NCBI GenBank assembly: GCA_029560455.1
Contig: JAKQKW010000283.1
Location: 1 to 56,938 of the forward strand
Direction: 5' to 3'
Origin: Candidatus Rifleibacteriota bacterium
GTDB lineage: Bacteria; Riflebacteria; Ozemobacteria; Ozemobacterales; Ozemobacteraceae
DNA: 56,938 nt
Shown: positions 1 through 9,325 of the stretch, in pieces
Layout of the letters: every line of letters begins with the position of its first letter
Position numbering within the stretch: the stretch's first letter is position 1
Position numbers and translations under genes: made by a program
The notes under the pieces: generated by a model
Database searches by the model: none
Seen by the model: only the letters and a program-made list of their open reading frames with translations
What the model was told of the DNA's origin: nothing

Positions 1-839
1 GCGTCGTTGTTACCCGCACCAAAAATGACATTCGCATGTTCATCAACGGCAGCATCCAGTTCAGCAGCCAGGATGAATACCGCTATCACGAGGCTCTTGT
101 TTTTCCAGCAATGGCTTCAGCCCATTCGCGCCGCAATATTCTGGTTATCGGTGGCGGAGACGGCCTGGCCGCCCGCGAAATACTGAAGTTCGCCGAAGTT
201 GAAAAGATCACCATTGTCGATATCGATCCGGCCATAACGACTTTCGCCCGCGACAATCTGTTGATGCGAGATCTCAACAAAGACTCGATGCGCAACCCCA
301 AAACCCTGATCGTCAATGACGATGCCTGGAAGTATCTCGAAAATGTTCAGGAAATGTTTGACGTAATCATCATCGACCTGCCCGACCCCGATAACCTGTC
401 GCTCAGCCGTCTCTATTCAAAAACCTTTTATCGCCTGCTGGCCGGGAAACTTGCGCGCGGCGGCAAGATTGTAACCCAGGCGACTTCACCACTCTACGCC
501 CATAAAGCTTTCTGGTGCATCTACAATACCTTCGCCGCCATCGAGAACCCTCTCTTCAAGAGTGAAACAGCCTCTGAAACTGTTTATCTACAGCCAGAAG
601 CTTATCACTGCTATGTTCCGTCATTTGGCAGCTGGGGATTTGTCATGGCTTCGAATGCTCCCTTCAACTGGCAGAATATCGAAATTGGCGTGCCGGCAAG
701 ATTTGTAAACAACGATTTCATCAAAGTTATGAACAGCTTCCCTCCCGACATCGCCAGAATCGAAACTGATGTAAACACTATCGACACACATGTTGTCAAA
801 TCATATTACGAAGAAGGCTGGGAAAAATGGGCCCTCTAA
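1..839 (+). CDS. speE: Spermidine synthase-like protein, C-terminal catalytic part (5' end outside window)
   Basis: Putrescine aminopropyltransferase domain that makes spermidine from putrescine and decarboxylated SAM. The frame is open to the window edge (first full codon at base 3), and the residues before the first in-window ATG (36) already match the family pattern TR-x-DIR-x-(F/L)-NG-x-QFSS-x-DE-x-RYHE, so 36 is not the true start. Visible are the nucleotide-binding GGGDG motif (about residue 50) and the catalytic DLPDP motif. The long C-terminus is typical of the larger class in which this domain follows a membrane-spanning half, which would lie upstream of the window; that part is inference. 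A SpeD/SpeH gene follows 13 nt downstream, which supports a polyamine operon. Confidence 0.85.
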   Translation, partial: VVVTRTKNDIRMFINGSIQFSSQDEYRYHEALVFPAMASAHSRRNILVIGGGDGLAAREILKFAEVEKITIVDIDPAITTFARDNLLMRDLNKDSMRNPKTLIVNDDAWKYLENVQEMFDVIIIDLPDPDNLSLSRLYSKTFYRLLAGKLARGGKIVTQATSPLYAHKAFWCIYNTFAAIENPLFKSETASETVYLQPEAYHCYVPSFGSWGFVMASNAPFNWQNIEIGVPARFVNNDFIKVMNSFPPDIARIETDVNTIDTHVVKSYYEEGWEKWAL

Positions 840-852
840 AGCACACAAACCG

Positions 853-1224
853 ATGCAGATGACCAGACCTGATTCAATTCATATAATTGCCGATTTCAGC
901 AACTGCCAGCCAGAGCTGCTTGAACGAAGTCATACCGGCGAAATGATTCTGCAGAAAGCCATTGAAACCAGTGGTCTAAGCTGCGTCATGATAAGATCAC
1001 ATCAGTTCAAACCCTCCGGTTATACGGCAGCAGCTCTTCTAACCGAATCTCACATCACTCTGCATACCTGGCCGGAGCATCTGGCAGTGCAAATCGATAT
1101 TTTTACCTGTGGCAGTCACGACAAAGCCAGAAAAGCTTATGAACTGCTGAAGAAAGAGTTCAAACCCGGCCAGATTGCAGAAAAAATAATTTTCCGCCGT
1201 CTCGACAGTCTTGCCGAAACTTGA
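853..1224 (+). CDS. speH: S-adenosylmethionine decarboxylase proenzyme (prokaryotic SpeH type)
   Basis: Small pyruvoyl-dependent SAM decarboxylase supplying the aminopropyl donor for the preceding spermidine synthase. The protein (123 aa from this start) has the family core TESHITLHTWPEH; cleavage is expected between Glu65 and Ser66, turning the Ser into the pyruvoyl group, and the conserved Cys is in DIFTCG. Start: the ATG at 853 (or 859, two codons on) begins just before the conserved IHIIADF strand; the longer frame from 790 overlaps spermidine synthase and adds unconserved residues. No clear Shine-Dalgarno site is visible, so coupling to the upstream stop (839) is likely. Confidence 0.88.
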   Translation: MQMTRPDSIHIIADFSNCQPELLERSHTGEMILQKAIETSGLSCVMIRSHQFKPSGYTAAALLTESHITLHTWPEHLAVQIDIFTCGSHDKARKAYELLKKEFKPGQIAEKIIFRRLDSLAET

Positions 1225-1320
1225 TTTTAACCGGTTGTCAATTAAGCACCAACAGATGATTTTCGGTTGCTTTTTCACAAAAAAAAACATAAGCTGTACG
1301 ACGAAATAACTGGAGGAACT

Positions 1321-1476
1321 ATGAGAAACTGGGAAAATTACATTTATGGCTTTGCCGGCGCAGCTCTCGGTGCTATGGGTTTTCTTTTTCTCATTCTCGG
1401 AGCTGGCTGCCTGCTCGGCTCGTTCGCAGCAATTGTTGTAACTATCAAGAAAAAAACAGGCTTCCAGCTTTTCTGA
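1321..1476 (+). CDS. Small single-pass membrane protein, unknown
   Basis: A 51-residue protein with one long hydrophobic stretch (about residues 8-40, rich in Gly/Ala/Leu, including GAALGAMGF and LILGAGCLLGSF) followed by a basic tail KKKTGFQLF. The ATG at 1321 is preceded by an excellent ribosome binding site (GGAGG at 1313-1317), which favours it over the upstream in-frame ATG at 1267. It sits between the polyamine genes and the hybrid kinase. No function can be assigned; the Gly-rich helix could pack in oligomers. Confidence 0.6.
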   Translation: MRNWENYIYGFAGAALGAMGFLFLILGAGCLLGSFAAIVVTIKKKTGFQLF

Positions 1477-1499
1477 ACAAAACTTAAAAGCTGATTCGC

Positions 1500-4400
1500 A
1501 TGCTCGCATTATCTGACATTTTTCTTCTATTGCCAGGCTACTACGTCTATCTCGGCGGAGTATTTCTGATAATTCTCAGCGCTCTTCTCAATTCGACCCC
1601 TTCAGCCATAAAAGAGCAGCTGAAACTGAACTGGCTGATCCTCGGAGTTTTTGCATCAGGCTTGAGCAGAATTCTCATGGCCTTCGATTCTCTGTTCCCC
1701 GATGGCATTTTTCTCTGGCTCGAAGCTTTAATACGTCTCGCCGGCGCACTTTTTATCACAGAGTTTTTCAGGAAAACCTGGTTCAGTGAAGAGGAAACAC
1801 TGCCGGCATATATTCTACACATCCCGCTGACAGCAATTATCACAGGGTTTTACCTGGTTAACGACGGACACGCTCACGCAGGCTTGATAGCTATTTTTCT
1901 GGTAGTCAAATGTGCCGCCCTGATAGCTGGCCTGAAACTGGCCCGGAAACTGGCAACAGAAAACCGCCGGCTCGCGACTTCCAGTTTTCTGCTTGCAATT
2001 GGCGCAGTAGTGCTTCAGAAGTTTCTGCATCTGGCTTCAGCAACCAAAGAAAAGCACCTGATGCAATTAACTGACCAGACACTTTATCTTATTCTGCACC
2101 TCGATCTGCTGATTCTGATAAGCATTTCAGCAATGGTTATCATTGCCAGATATTTCCGCGAACAGCCGGCAAAAAATTCCGCGCAGACATCTTTCAGCCG
2201 TATAGCTCCGGGCGTCATATTTATTTCTATCATTTTTGTAACTGTCTTTGGCCTGCGACTGTCGCATTCGATGGCTCTGCAACAAAACCAGCACGCAACC
2301 CTGACCCTTGAAAAGGCTATTCAACTGCTTTCCAAGATTGTCGACCAGCGTTTCGCCTTTGCTTCAACCTCGTCGGTAATCATGGGTTCGGCTCCCGTCA
2401 TGTCAGATTATTTTATCAATCGTGCTCCAGAAAATCTGGAGCGCCTGAACCGTTATTTAAAGAACTTTACCGCCAACAATCCAGGCGCAATCTGCTACGT
2501 AATGGATATGAAAGGTATAGTGCATGCGTCATCGGATCTTGAGCACCTTTTTATTGGCAAAGACCTCTCCTTCCGCGATTATTTCAAGTCTGCCTCCCTG
2601 GGGAAACCGGGAGTCCAGATAGATATTGGTGTTTTAACCAGCACCCTGGGTTTTTATTCAAGCTATCCGATATATGGGCCCGATAGCCAGGTGATAGGAG
2701 TTTGTGCCGTCAAGCGTAATCTTGACGACCTCGACAAAACTCTGCGACTGTATCATCCGGCCATGATTATCGACGCTACCGGAACGGTTTTTCTTTCGAG
2801 TGACTACTCTTACCTTGGCCGCAGAGTTGCCATCACCAACAGTTCAGCCAGAAGCATTTCTCCCCTCAAAGATTTTCCTGAACTGCAGTTTCCGGAACTC
2901 GAGGCTTCCAGATACCTGCTCGGGATCGAGCCTTTACAGACCCTCAACAGCAAGGTTCTGATGCTGATGGAATCAAATGTTCGTAACAATCAGATCTGGG
3001 TGCTGATGGTAATCCTTCTTATTGTCATCATCTTTGTGGTCATTCTTAACGGCATTACAAGAACTGCAGAAGCAATGCGCTCGCTCGAAGTTGCCCAGAA
3101 CCGCTTCAAAACTCTCTTTGACAATGCCCCCGAAAGCATTTTCGTCGTTTCTCTTGTGACGTTGAAAATAATTGAAGCCAACCAGAGTATGTTGCGCCAG
3201 TTTCAGCTGACCCAGTCAGCGATCGGCATGAACTATTTCGATCTTATGCCAACCAGAAAACGCAATCTGACCAACTCATGGCACAGTGCTTCAAAAAAAA
3301 TGTTCAAGCATGAACGTGAGTTCAGAAAGCAGAATGGCGAAGTTTTTTCGGCCGAAGTCACTGGCGCAATCATGGACTTTAACAGAGAAAGAGCCCTTTT
3401 ACTGATTCTGCATGACATTACTATGCACCGTGAAATCGAATCGCGCCTCAGAGAAGCCAACGCCCTCAAAGGTCGCTTCTTTGCAAATGCCAGCCATGAA
3501 ATCAGGACCCCGATGACAGCAATCATAGGCCTGACTGAGCTCGCCGCTTCGAACTGCGCCGATGATCGCCAGAAACATATGCTCGAACTTATCAGATCTT
3601 CGAGCAAATCGATGCTGACACTTCTCAACGACATTTTTGACCTGGCGCAGATAGCATCGGGAAAGCTCACCATCAACCCGGTTCAATTCAATCTACATCT
3701 TCTGCTGAAAGATCTTGTCGAGATCATTCAGTTTCAGGCCGAAAAAAAGTCTGTCCGCATCGTCCTGAAAATCAACCCCGATGTTCCGGAAATGGTGATT
3801 TCAGACCCTGACCGCATTCGCCAGATTCTGCTGAACCTGCTTTCCAATGCCATCAAATTCGCTCACCACGGTGAAGTAAAGTTAAATGCCTCACTTCAAA
3901 AAACCTCACAGTCAGCCTGTGTCATTGAATTTGCCGTTTCCGACTCTCGGGCAGGAAATTCTGAACAGATGCAGAAAAATCTTTTTGGCGCCTTTGTTTT
4001 CAATGACCCGTATGTAAAAGACGAAAAACGTGACAGCAGTCTGGGTCTGTCGATAAGCAAGCAGCTGATTGACCTTATGGGCGGCAGAATCAAGGTAGAA
4101 GCAAACGTCGAAGAAGGCACCACCTTCAAGGTTTCGATCCCGGTAACTGTAAAATCTGTTGCGACAGCCCCGCTTCCCGAAGCACCTGCAGAAATAAGCC
4201 TCATTAGAGACGGCCGCCGCCTTAATTTTCTCATAGCGGACGACAACGAAATAAATCTTTTCCTGGCCAGTTCCATAATCGAAAAGTTTAACGGCACTGC
4301 GGTATGCGTAAGTGATGGCGTTGAGGCCATCACAGCGCTTAAAAACAATGTCTTTGATGCTGTTCTTATGGATATTCAGATGCCGCGCATGGATGGCATC

Positions 4401-5003
4401 GCTGCCCTCAAAGAAATCCGCAAAATGACCGGTTCAGTCGCAGAAATTCCTGTCATAGCCATCAGTGCCTTCGCTTCTGAACAGGAAAAAAACATGGCCA
4501 GAGATGCAGGTGCGCAGAGTTACATCAGCAAGCCCTACTTCCCGGAAGACCTGCTTAAAGCCATTTCTGAACTTTTCGCGACCAGAAATGCCGAAACATC
4601 AGAAAAGCCGGCCAGAATCGAAGAAATTATCGTAAAAGCGCCGGCCAGCGGCCTCAGACAGATTAATCGCAGTGAACTTGAGCTGCGCGTTCTGAAAAAA
4701 CCCGAAAACATTCTTCAGATAAACGAAATCTTTCAGAGACGTTCCGGCATACTGCAGAAGGATCTCGAAGATTGTGTCAGCACATGCAGTTGTGAACGCC
4801 TGCGCGAAACGGCGCACTCTATCAAAGGGCTTGCCGGCATGCTGGCTGCTCCCAATGCTTTCGAACTGGCCAGAGAAATTGAATTTTTGAGTCGCGACGG
4901 CAAGTTTGACCAGGCTGTGGTCCATATATCTGAGCTTAAAAAGCTTCTCAACGAAATTGCCGAAGACCTTAACCTTCTGAAAAGCGAAATTGAGCAACAC
5001 TAA
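1500..5003 (+). CDS. Membrane hybrid sensor histidine kinase (Cache-PAS-HisKA-HATPase-REC-Hpt)
   Basis: A 1167-residue multistep phosphorelay protein. Order: several N-terminal membrane helices (residues 1-220), another helix near 234-254, an extracytoplasmic Cache-like sensor (about 256-498), a helix at 499-520, PAS (540-650), HisKA with phospho-acceptor His666 in NASHEIRTPM, an HATPase domain (757-880), a receiver with Asp958 in LMDIQMPRMDG, and an Hpt domain with His1106 in AHSIKGLAG. The N box (RQILLNLLSNAIKF) is normal, but the ATP-lid G boxes are weak: DSRAGNS where DxGxG is usual and SSLGLSI where GTGLGLSI is usual. Having kinase, REC and Hpt in one chain implies an external response regulator, not seen nearby. 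No strong ribosome binding site precedes ATG 1500. Confidence 0.92.
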   Translation: MLALSDIFLLLPGYYVYLGGVFLIILSALLNSTPSAIKEQLKLNWLILGVFASGLSRILMAFDSLFPDGIFLWLEALIRLAGALFITEFFRKTWFSEEETLPAYILHIPLTAIITGFYLVNDGHAHAGLIAIFLVVKCAALIAGLKLARKLATENRRLATSSFLLAIGAVVLQKFLHLASATKEKHLMQLTDQTLYLILHLDLLILISISAMVIIARYFREQPAKNSAQTSFSRIAPGVIFISIIFVTVFGLRLSHSMALQQNQHATLTLEKAIQLLSKIVDQRFAFASTSSVIMGSAPVMSDYFINRAPENLERLNRYLKNFTANNPGAICYVMDMKGIVHASSDLEHLFIGKDLSFRDYFKSASLGKPGVQIDIGVLTSTLGFYSSYPIYGPDSQVIGVCAVKRNLDDLDKTLRLYHPAMIIDATGTVFLSSDYSYLGRRVAITNSSARSISPLKDFPELQFPELEASRYLLGIEPLQTLNSKVLMLMESNVRNNQIWVLMVILLIVIIFVVILNGITRTAEAMRSLEVAQNRFKTLFDNAPESIFVVSLVTLKIIEANQSMLRQFQLTQSAIGMNYFDLMPTRKRNLTNSWHSASKKMFKHEREFRKQNGEVFSAEVTGAIMDFNRERALLLILHDITMHREIESRLREANALKGRFFANASHEIRTPMTAIIGLTELAASNCADDRQKHMLELIRSSSKSMLTLLNDIFDLAQIASGKLTINPVQFNLHLLLKDLVEIIQFQAEKKSVRIVLKINPDVPEMVISDPDRIRQILLNLLSNAIKFAHHGEVKLNASLQKTSQSACVIEFAVSDSRAGNSEQMQKNLFGAFVFNDPYVKDEKRDSSLGLSISKQLIDLMGGRIKVEANVEEGTTFKVSIPVTVKSVATAPLPEAPAEISLIRDGRRLNFLIADDNEINLFLASSIIEKFNGTAVCVSDGVEAITALKNNVFDAVLMDIQMPRMDGIAALKEIRKMTGSVAEIPVIAISAFASEQEKNMARDAGAQSYISKPYFPEDLLKAISELFATRNAETSEKPARIEEIIVKAPASGLRQINRSELELRVLKKPENILQINEIFQRRSGILQKDLEDCVSTCSCERLRETAHSIKGLAGMLAAPNAFELAREIEFLSRDGKFDQAVVHISELKKLLNEIAEDLNLLKSEIEQH

Positions 5004-5072
5004 CCTTGGCATATTAATTGCTTAGATTGCACTTTTTATTTTCACTGCGCAAAAATTGAACCGGAGAAGCGG

Positions 5073-6812
5073 ATGCTCAACAAAAACACACGTCGAAATC
5101 TTAAACTGGCCGCCAAATGGCTGCTGCTGATTATTTTCCTGGTAGCATTGGCCGCAATTCACCTGATTTACGGGAAAAAGGCCTGCGACAGTTTTGCAAT
5201 ATTTTCCGGGTCTCTGGGGATGTTCATTTTTGGCATGAATATGATGAGCAACAGTCTGCAGATGATTGCCGGAAACCGCCTTAAAACGATAATCTCGACT
5301 CTGACGCGCAACCCGGTAACAGCAATGCTGACAGGCCTTGCCGTGACAGCGGTCATTCAAAGCAGTTCGGCCACAACCGTCATGATTGTAGGCTTCGTCA
5401 ACGCCGGCCTGATGAACCTGACCCAGGCCATCGGCGTCATACTTGGCGCCAACATTGGTACTACGGTAACGGCACAGCTGATTGCTTTCAAGCTTGACGA
5501 CCTTGCCTGGCCGGTTCTGGCAATTGGCAGCACCATGATCATGATCTGCAAAAGCCGCAAGAATCGGTCATGGGGCGAAGTTCTGCTCGGCTTTGCCATG
5601 CTTTTTCTCGGTATGAAATTCATGGGCGATACCCTGAAAGTTTACCGTGAGCACGAAACCTTCAAACAGATTTTCGTCGCCCTTTCTCACAACCGCTTTC
5701 TTGGCGTTTTTGCCGGCCTTGTCGTCACACTGATTGTTCAAAGCAGTTCGGCAACCGTCGGTCTGACCATGAGCCTTATGGGAACGGGCGCTTTCGGTGA
5801 TGACCCCCACCTTGCTCTTATGGCAGCGGTTCCGATCATTCTCGGTGACAACATCGGCACTTGCATAACTGCAGTTCTTGCGGCCCTTGGCGCATCGCGT
5901 GCCGCGCAGAGAGCGGCTCTTGCTCACACCATGTTCAATGTATTCGGCACTCTTCTGGTTCTCCCAGTTCTGCATTATTACTGCCAGCTGATCATGCTGA
6001 CCTCTGCAGACTCTTTGCGCCAGGTTGCCAATGCCCATTCTCTCTTCAACCTGGTTAACGTCATGGTCTTTCTACCCCTGACAGGAGTTCTGCGCTCTGC
6101 AGTGCTGCTGATCCTGCCACAATCAGAAGAAGAAATAGCAACCGTTACCAATCTCGACAAGCGTTTTCTTGCCACTCCTCCCGTCGCCATTGCCCAGGCG
6201 GAAGCTCAGCTGAAAGTCGCTGCGGACATCATGAAAAAGAAATTTGCCAAAATCAATGAACTGCTGCAGAATCAGGAAAGCGATATCGATGAAATCGCCT
6301 CGACTACGAGCAGTATTGATTCGCTGCGAAAACAGCGCGATGAAATAACTCGTGACCTCAACCGGTTTTTGATCGCTCTGGCCCAGAAAAATCTGCCCGA
6401 AAACCTCAGCCGACAGGTTACCAGAGCCATATATCTGAGCAAGGATCTCGAAATTGTCTCTTCTCAGCTTGAAAAATTCATGTCGCTGCTGACCGAACAG
6501 TCTGAAAACAGCAAATCACTGACAGTCGAAGCCAGAGAAGAACTTCATCTCTGCATGGAACGCATCATGGAAATCTATGGTTGTCTGATGGGAAATCTAA
6601 AGCTGACCGAAAAGGAAGCCGAGGACATCTCGCAACAGGTTTACAGTCAGGCAATGCTTAACCGGGCCGCCAGAAGCAACCTGCTGCATCGAATCAAAAC
6701 CAGCCAGCACGACCCCTTCGAGAGCATCATTCTTCTCGATTCTCTGCGCAGCATCGACAGCCTGCTCAGCTCGCTCAACCATGCCTGCGACCACACCATG
6801 TATAAATTTTGA
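5073..6812 (+). CDS. Na+/phosphate symporter (NptA/PNaS family) with PhoU-like tail
   Basis: Integral membrane sodium-dependent phosphate cotransporter, 579 aa. The two inverted Na_Pi repeats each carry the hallmark QSSSA motif (near residues 95 and 223), followed by conserved GANIGTT and GDNIGT signatures. After the last helix (about residue 350) comes a 200-residue cytoplasmic helical region resembling PhoU, usual in bacterial members and thought to regulate transport. Start ATG 5073 follows GGAG at 5062-5065. The stop overlaps the TTG start of the next gene by 4 nt, indicating co-transcription. Confidence 0.9.
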   Translation: MLNKNTRRNLKLAAKWLLLIIFLVALAAIHLIYGKKACDSFAIFSGSLGMFIFGMNMMSNSLQMIAGNRLKTIISTLTRNPVTAMLTGLAVTAVIQSSSATTVMIVGFVNAGLMNLTQAIGVILGANIGTTVTAQLIAFKLDDLAWPVLAIGSTMIMICKSRKNRSWGEVLLGFAMLFLGMKFMGDTLKVYREHETFKQIFVALSHNRFLGVFAGLVVTLIVQSSSATVGLTMSLMGTGAFGDDPHLALMAAVPIILGDNIGTCITAVLAALGASRAAQRAALAHTMFNVFGTLLVLPVLHYYCQLIMLTSADSLRQVANAHSLFNLVNVMVFLPLTGVLRSAVLLILPQSEEEIATVTNLDKRFLATPPVAIAQAEAQLKVAADIMKKKFAKINELLQNQESDIDEIASTTSSIDSLRKQRDEITRDLNRFLIALAQKNLPENLSRQVTRAIYLSKDLEIVSSQLEKFMSLLTEQSENSKSLTVEAREELHLCMERIMEIYGCLMGNLKLTEKEAEDISQQVYSQAMLNRAARSNLLHRIKTSQHDPFESIILLDSLRSIDSLLSSLNHACDHTMYKF

Positions 6813-7756
6813 ACAAACCTCTGTTTAATTCAGCCGCCAATTATTACCAGAAAACATTTGGCGGGCGGGTTCAGAAAATTCCCGTCGATGCCGGTTTTTC
6901 ATGCCCGAATCGCGATGGGACACTTTCGACCACCGGCTGCATCTATTGCAGTAATAGAAGTTTTTCGCCATTTTATGTTACCGCCGAGAAAACGGTCAGG
7001 GAGCAGCTGCAGACGGGCATCAGATTTTTCTCAAGCCGCTACGGCTGTAATCGTTTCTTTGCCTATTTTCAAACATTTTCAGGCACTTCTGCACCGATCG
7101 AGACTCTGCATCGCCTCTACCGGGAAGCATTATCAGTCGAAGGAATTGAAGGTCTGGTTATCGCAACAAGACCTGACTGTCTGGGCGAAGATGTGGTCGA
7201 ACTGCTCAGGAAAATTTCCGATGAAACTTATCTGAGAATCGAACTGGGAATCGAATCTTTTGAAAATAGAGTTCTGCAAAAAATTAATCGCTGCCACGAC
7301 GTACAAACATCTCTCAGCGCTCTTGCAAGGCTGAAACAGGCCAGAATTGAAAACTGTGTTCACCTGATCTTCGGACTGCCCGAAGAAAGCCCGCAGGCTC
7401 CTGAAAACAGCGCCAGAATAGTATCTGAATTTCAGACCCGCTTTGTCAAACTGCACCACCTCCAGATTGTCAGAGATACCATTGCAGCAGACCTGTATCA
7501 AAATTCTCCTGAAGCGTTTAAGCTTCATACCCCGGCAAGTTATGTTTCTTTACTCACCCGTTTCATAAGCCACCTGTCAGCTGATGTTTACATAGAACGC
7601 TTTTTGAACCGGGTACCGACCGATTTTCTTATAGCACCACGATGGGGCGGAATAACCGAAACTGATTTCCGGCAACTGCTCGAAACCGAAATGACAACGC
7701 AAAACCTCTGGCAGGGGAAAATCTGCATTACTGACCACCCCCAATTTTCGTATTGA
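6809..7756 (+). CDS. Radical SAM protein, YhcC/TIGR01212 family
   Basis: A 315-aa radical SAM enzyme of the YhcC type, function undetermined in the literature known to me. The cluster-binding cysteines are Cys32, Cys44 and Cys47 in SCPNRDGTLSTTGCIYC; the long spacing between the first and second Cys is characteristic of this subfamily, as are the preceding PVDAGF and later LIFGLPEE motifs. The start codon is TTG (6809-6811), forced by the 4-nt overlap with the upstream symporter stop and by the conserved N-terminus beginning within a few residues. Confidence 0.85.
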   Translation: MNKPLFNSAANYYQKTFGGRVQKIPVDAGFSCPNRDGTLSTTGCIYCSNRSFSPFYVTAEKTVREQLQTGIRFFSSRYGCNRFFAYFQTFSGTSAPIETLHRLYREALSVEGIEGLVIATRPDCLGEDVVELLRKISDETYLRIELGIESFENRVLQKINRCHDVQTSLSALARLKQARIENCVHLIFGLPEESPQAPENSARIVSEFQTRFVKLHHLQIVRDTIAADLYQNSPEAFKLHTPASYVSLLTRFISHLSADVYIERFLNRVPTDFLIAPRWGGITETDFRQLLETEMTTQNLWQGKICITDHPQFSY

Positions 7757-7938
7757 AACTAAAAACTGGCAATGAGCTGCTGAAATTTCGGCACAACGAG
7801 TCTTTTTTTCACCATACTGCTATCTCAACACCTTTAAACTGGCCATTTTCAGCTAAATTTTTGTGTAAAAAATGTCGAATAAGTGGTACATGTCTTGCTT
7901 GATATAAATCAGACAGAACAAAAGCTGGTGAATGAAGT

Positions 7939-8160
7939 ATGCAGAAAACTACCTTGATAATTCTGTTGGTAATGGCCTCTCTCTGCTCAGGGCTGGCGCT
8001 TTCTCATGAAAACTTCAGCGCTGGCAGCCTCTTTCAGTTCATAGCTTCTATGTATGCCCCCACCGACCCGCGTCAGAATGACCGGGTGATGACCTTCGGC
8101 GAAGAATTCCGCCCGGAAGCAAAAACCGCTAACATTCCGCAACCAACCTACTTAAAATAA
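7939..8160 (+). CDS. Small exported protein, unknown
   Basis: A 73-residue protein with a signal peptide (MQKTTLIILLVMASLCSGLALS, cleavage near residue 22) and a short hydrophilic mature part with PTDPRQNDRVMTFGEEF. A weak purine-rich site (GGTGAATGAAG) precedes ATG 7939. It is a single-gene unit: a 182-bp AT-rich intergenic region lies upstream and a strong terminator follows. I do not recognise the family. Confidence 0.55.
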   Translation: MQKTTLIILLVMASLCSGLALSHENFSAGSLFQFIASMYAPTDPRQNDRVMTFGEEFRPEAKTANIPQPTYLK

Positions 8161-8190
8161 CCTCAACCTCCATCTGTTCTCTCTCTTTAT

Positions 8191-8221
8191 AAAAATGGCC
8201 GCCGACAGCGGCCATTTTTTA
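8191..8221. terminator. Bidirectional rho-independent terminator
   Basis: The 12-bp stem AAAAATGGCCGC / GCGGCCATTTTT, loop CGACA, has A-rich and T-rich flanks, so it works on either strand. It lies exactly between the convergent genes ending at 8160 (+) and 8228 (-). Confidence 0.85.
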
Positions 8222-8227
8222 TCTCTG

Positions 8228-9196
8228 TCAATAAAAAACACATCTGGTAACATGCGAAGGGGTTCTGGCGTATCTTTCGTCGAGGCCGCGGTTCCAGAGC
8301 AGGTAATCAAGCCCCTGAGAACTGACCAAGATATTTCGTATGGCAAGTTCTTCGCGCATAAGTTCAACTGCATGCACACAACAGGCCCTCATTTCAATTT
8401 CCGCATCGGAACCAGAGACAAGCATTTGTCCAGAAGCAATCGCAGCGGCGAGTGAATCACTGTATTGAAGAATACCATCAAGCATCAACACATGCGGCAC
8501 CAGATTATCTGCAAAAATGGTCAGATCACAGATATCATCGAACCTGCCATAGCCGCTGCCGTTAAAAGCAATATATAGATCAGAAGCAGTTATTTGCACT
8601 CTCTTCAAAAGATAGACATCTCTACCCGCATAAGGAAAAATGTCACGATAAAATGGCATTTTGAGAAGCCTGGCGCCAAGTTCGGCCGCGGAGTTGCCCG
8701 CCCCCAGAACCAGTTCACGGCACGAGCCCGAAAAATCGCGCTGCAGCAGATCGCCAAAATCACGCATGGCGGCGGCGAAAAGTGTCATCAGCTGAAAGGC
8801 TGCGGGGTTATCGGGGCGCTGGCCGAAAACACGGCAACATTCTTCGGCACTCATCTGCTGCAAAAAGCCTGGCGAATAGTTTCCCCTGGCGATGAAATCG
8901 CGCTTCAGGCGCGAAGCAATCGTGAAATAACCATTGCTGCAACCTGACTCAAGGTCGAGCTCACTGAACCAACCAGAACCGAAATTTATGCAGTCGAGAA
9001 CAAGGAAATAGACCAGCGCTGCTTCGGAGTCGTCGCAAAAATGATTTTCCGTATCCATCACAGGGTTCAGCGCCTTTTCGATGGGCAGAGAGGTAACATA
9101 GTCACCAATAAGGTCGCGATTTATGCTGACTGAGCGAGCCAGACCGGCCACACGGGCACAGCTTTCTCTGACTAAGGAAAACAGACGGTTTTTCAT
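8228..9196 (-). CDS. Queuosine salvage protein (Qng1/DUF2419-type queuosine nucleoside glycosylase)
   Basis: Predicted hydrolase releasing queuine from queuosine nucleoside or its 5'-phosphate, allowing tRNA-Q salvage. The 322-aa protein has the DUF2419 signatures: KALNPVM near the N-terminus, YAGRDVYLLKRVQI, then DLTIFADNLVPHVL, EIEMRACCVHAVELM and a C-terminal LDYLLWNRG. Start: the ATG at 9196 has a GGAG site 8 nt upstream; the longer frame starts with a TTG at 9229 without such a site. It is divergent from the EEP gene at 9326. No queuosine synthesis or tgt gene is in the window. Confidence 0.82.
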   Translation of the reverse strand: MKNRLFSLVRESCARVAGLARSVSINRDLIGDYVTSLPIEKALNPVMDTENHFCDDSEAALVYFLVLDCINFGSGWFSELDLESGCSNGYFTIASRLKRDFIARGNYSPGFLQQMSAEECCRVFGQRPDNPAAFQLMTLFAAAMRDFGDLLQRDFSGSCRELVLGAGNSAAELGARLLKMPFYRDIFPYAGRDVYLLKRVQITASDLYIAFNGSGYGRFDDICDLTIFADNLVPHVLMLDGILQYSDSLAAAIASGQMLVSGSDAEIEMRACCVHAVELMREELAIRNILVSSQGLDYLLWNRGLDERYARTPSHVTRCVFY

Positions 9197-9325
9197 GAGG
9201 TTCTCCGCAACTCCAGAAATTAGCTCCAATTGTACCGCTGCGCCGCAACTTTCTCAACATTTTTTAAACTGATATTCAGATCAAAGGTATATTATTAATA
9301 GACTTAAATACCAAGGAGCATGAAC

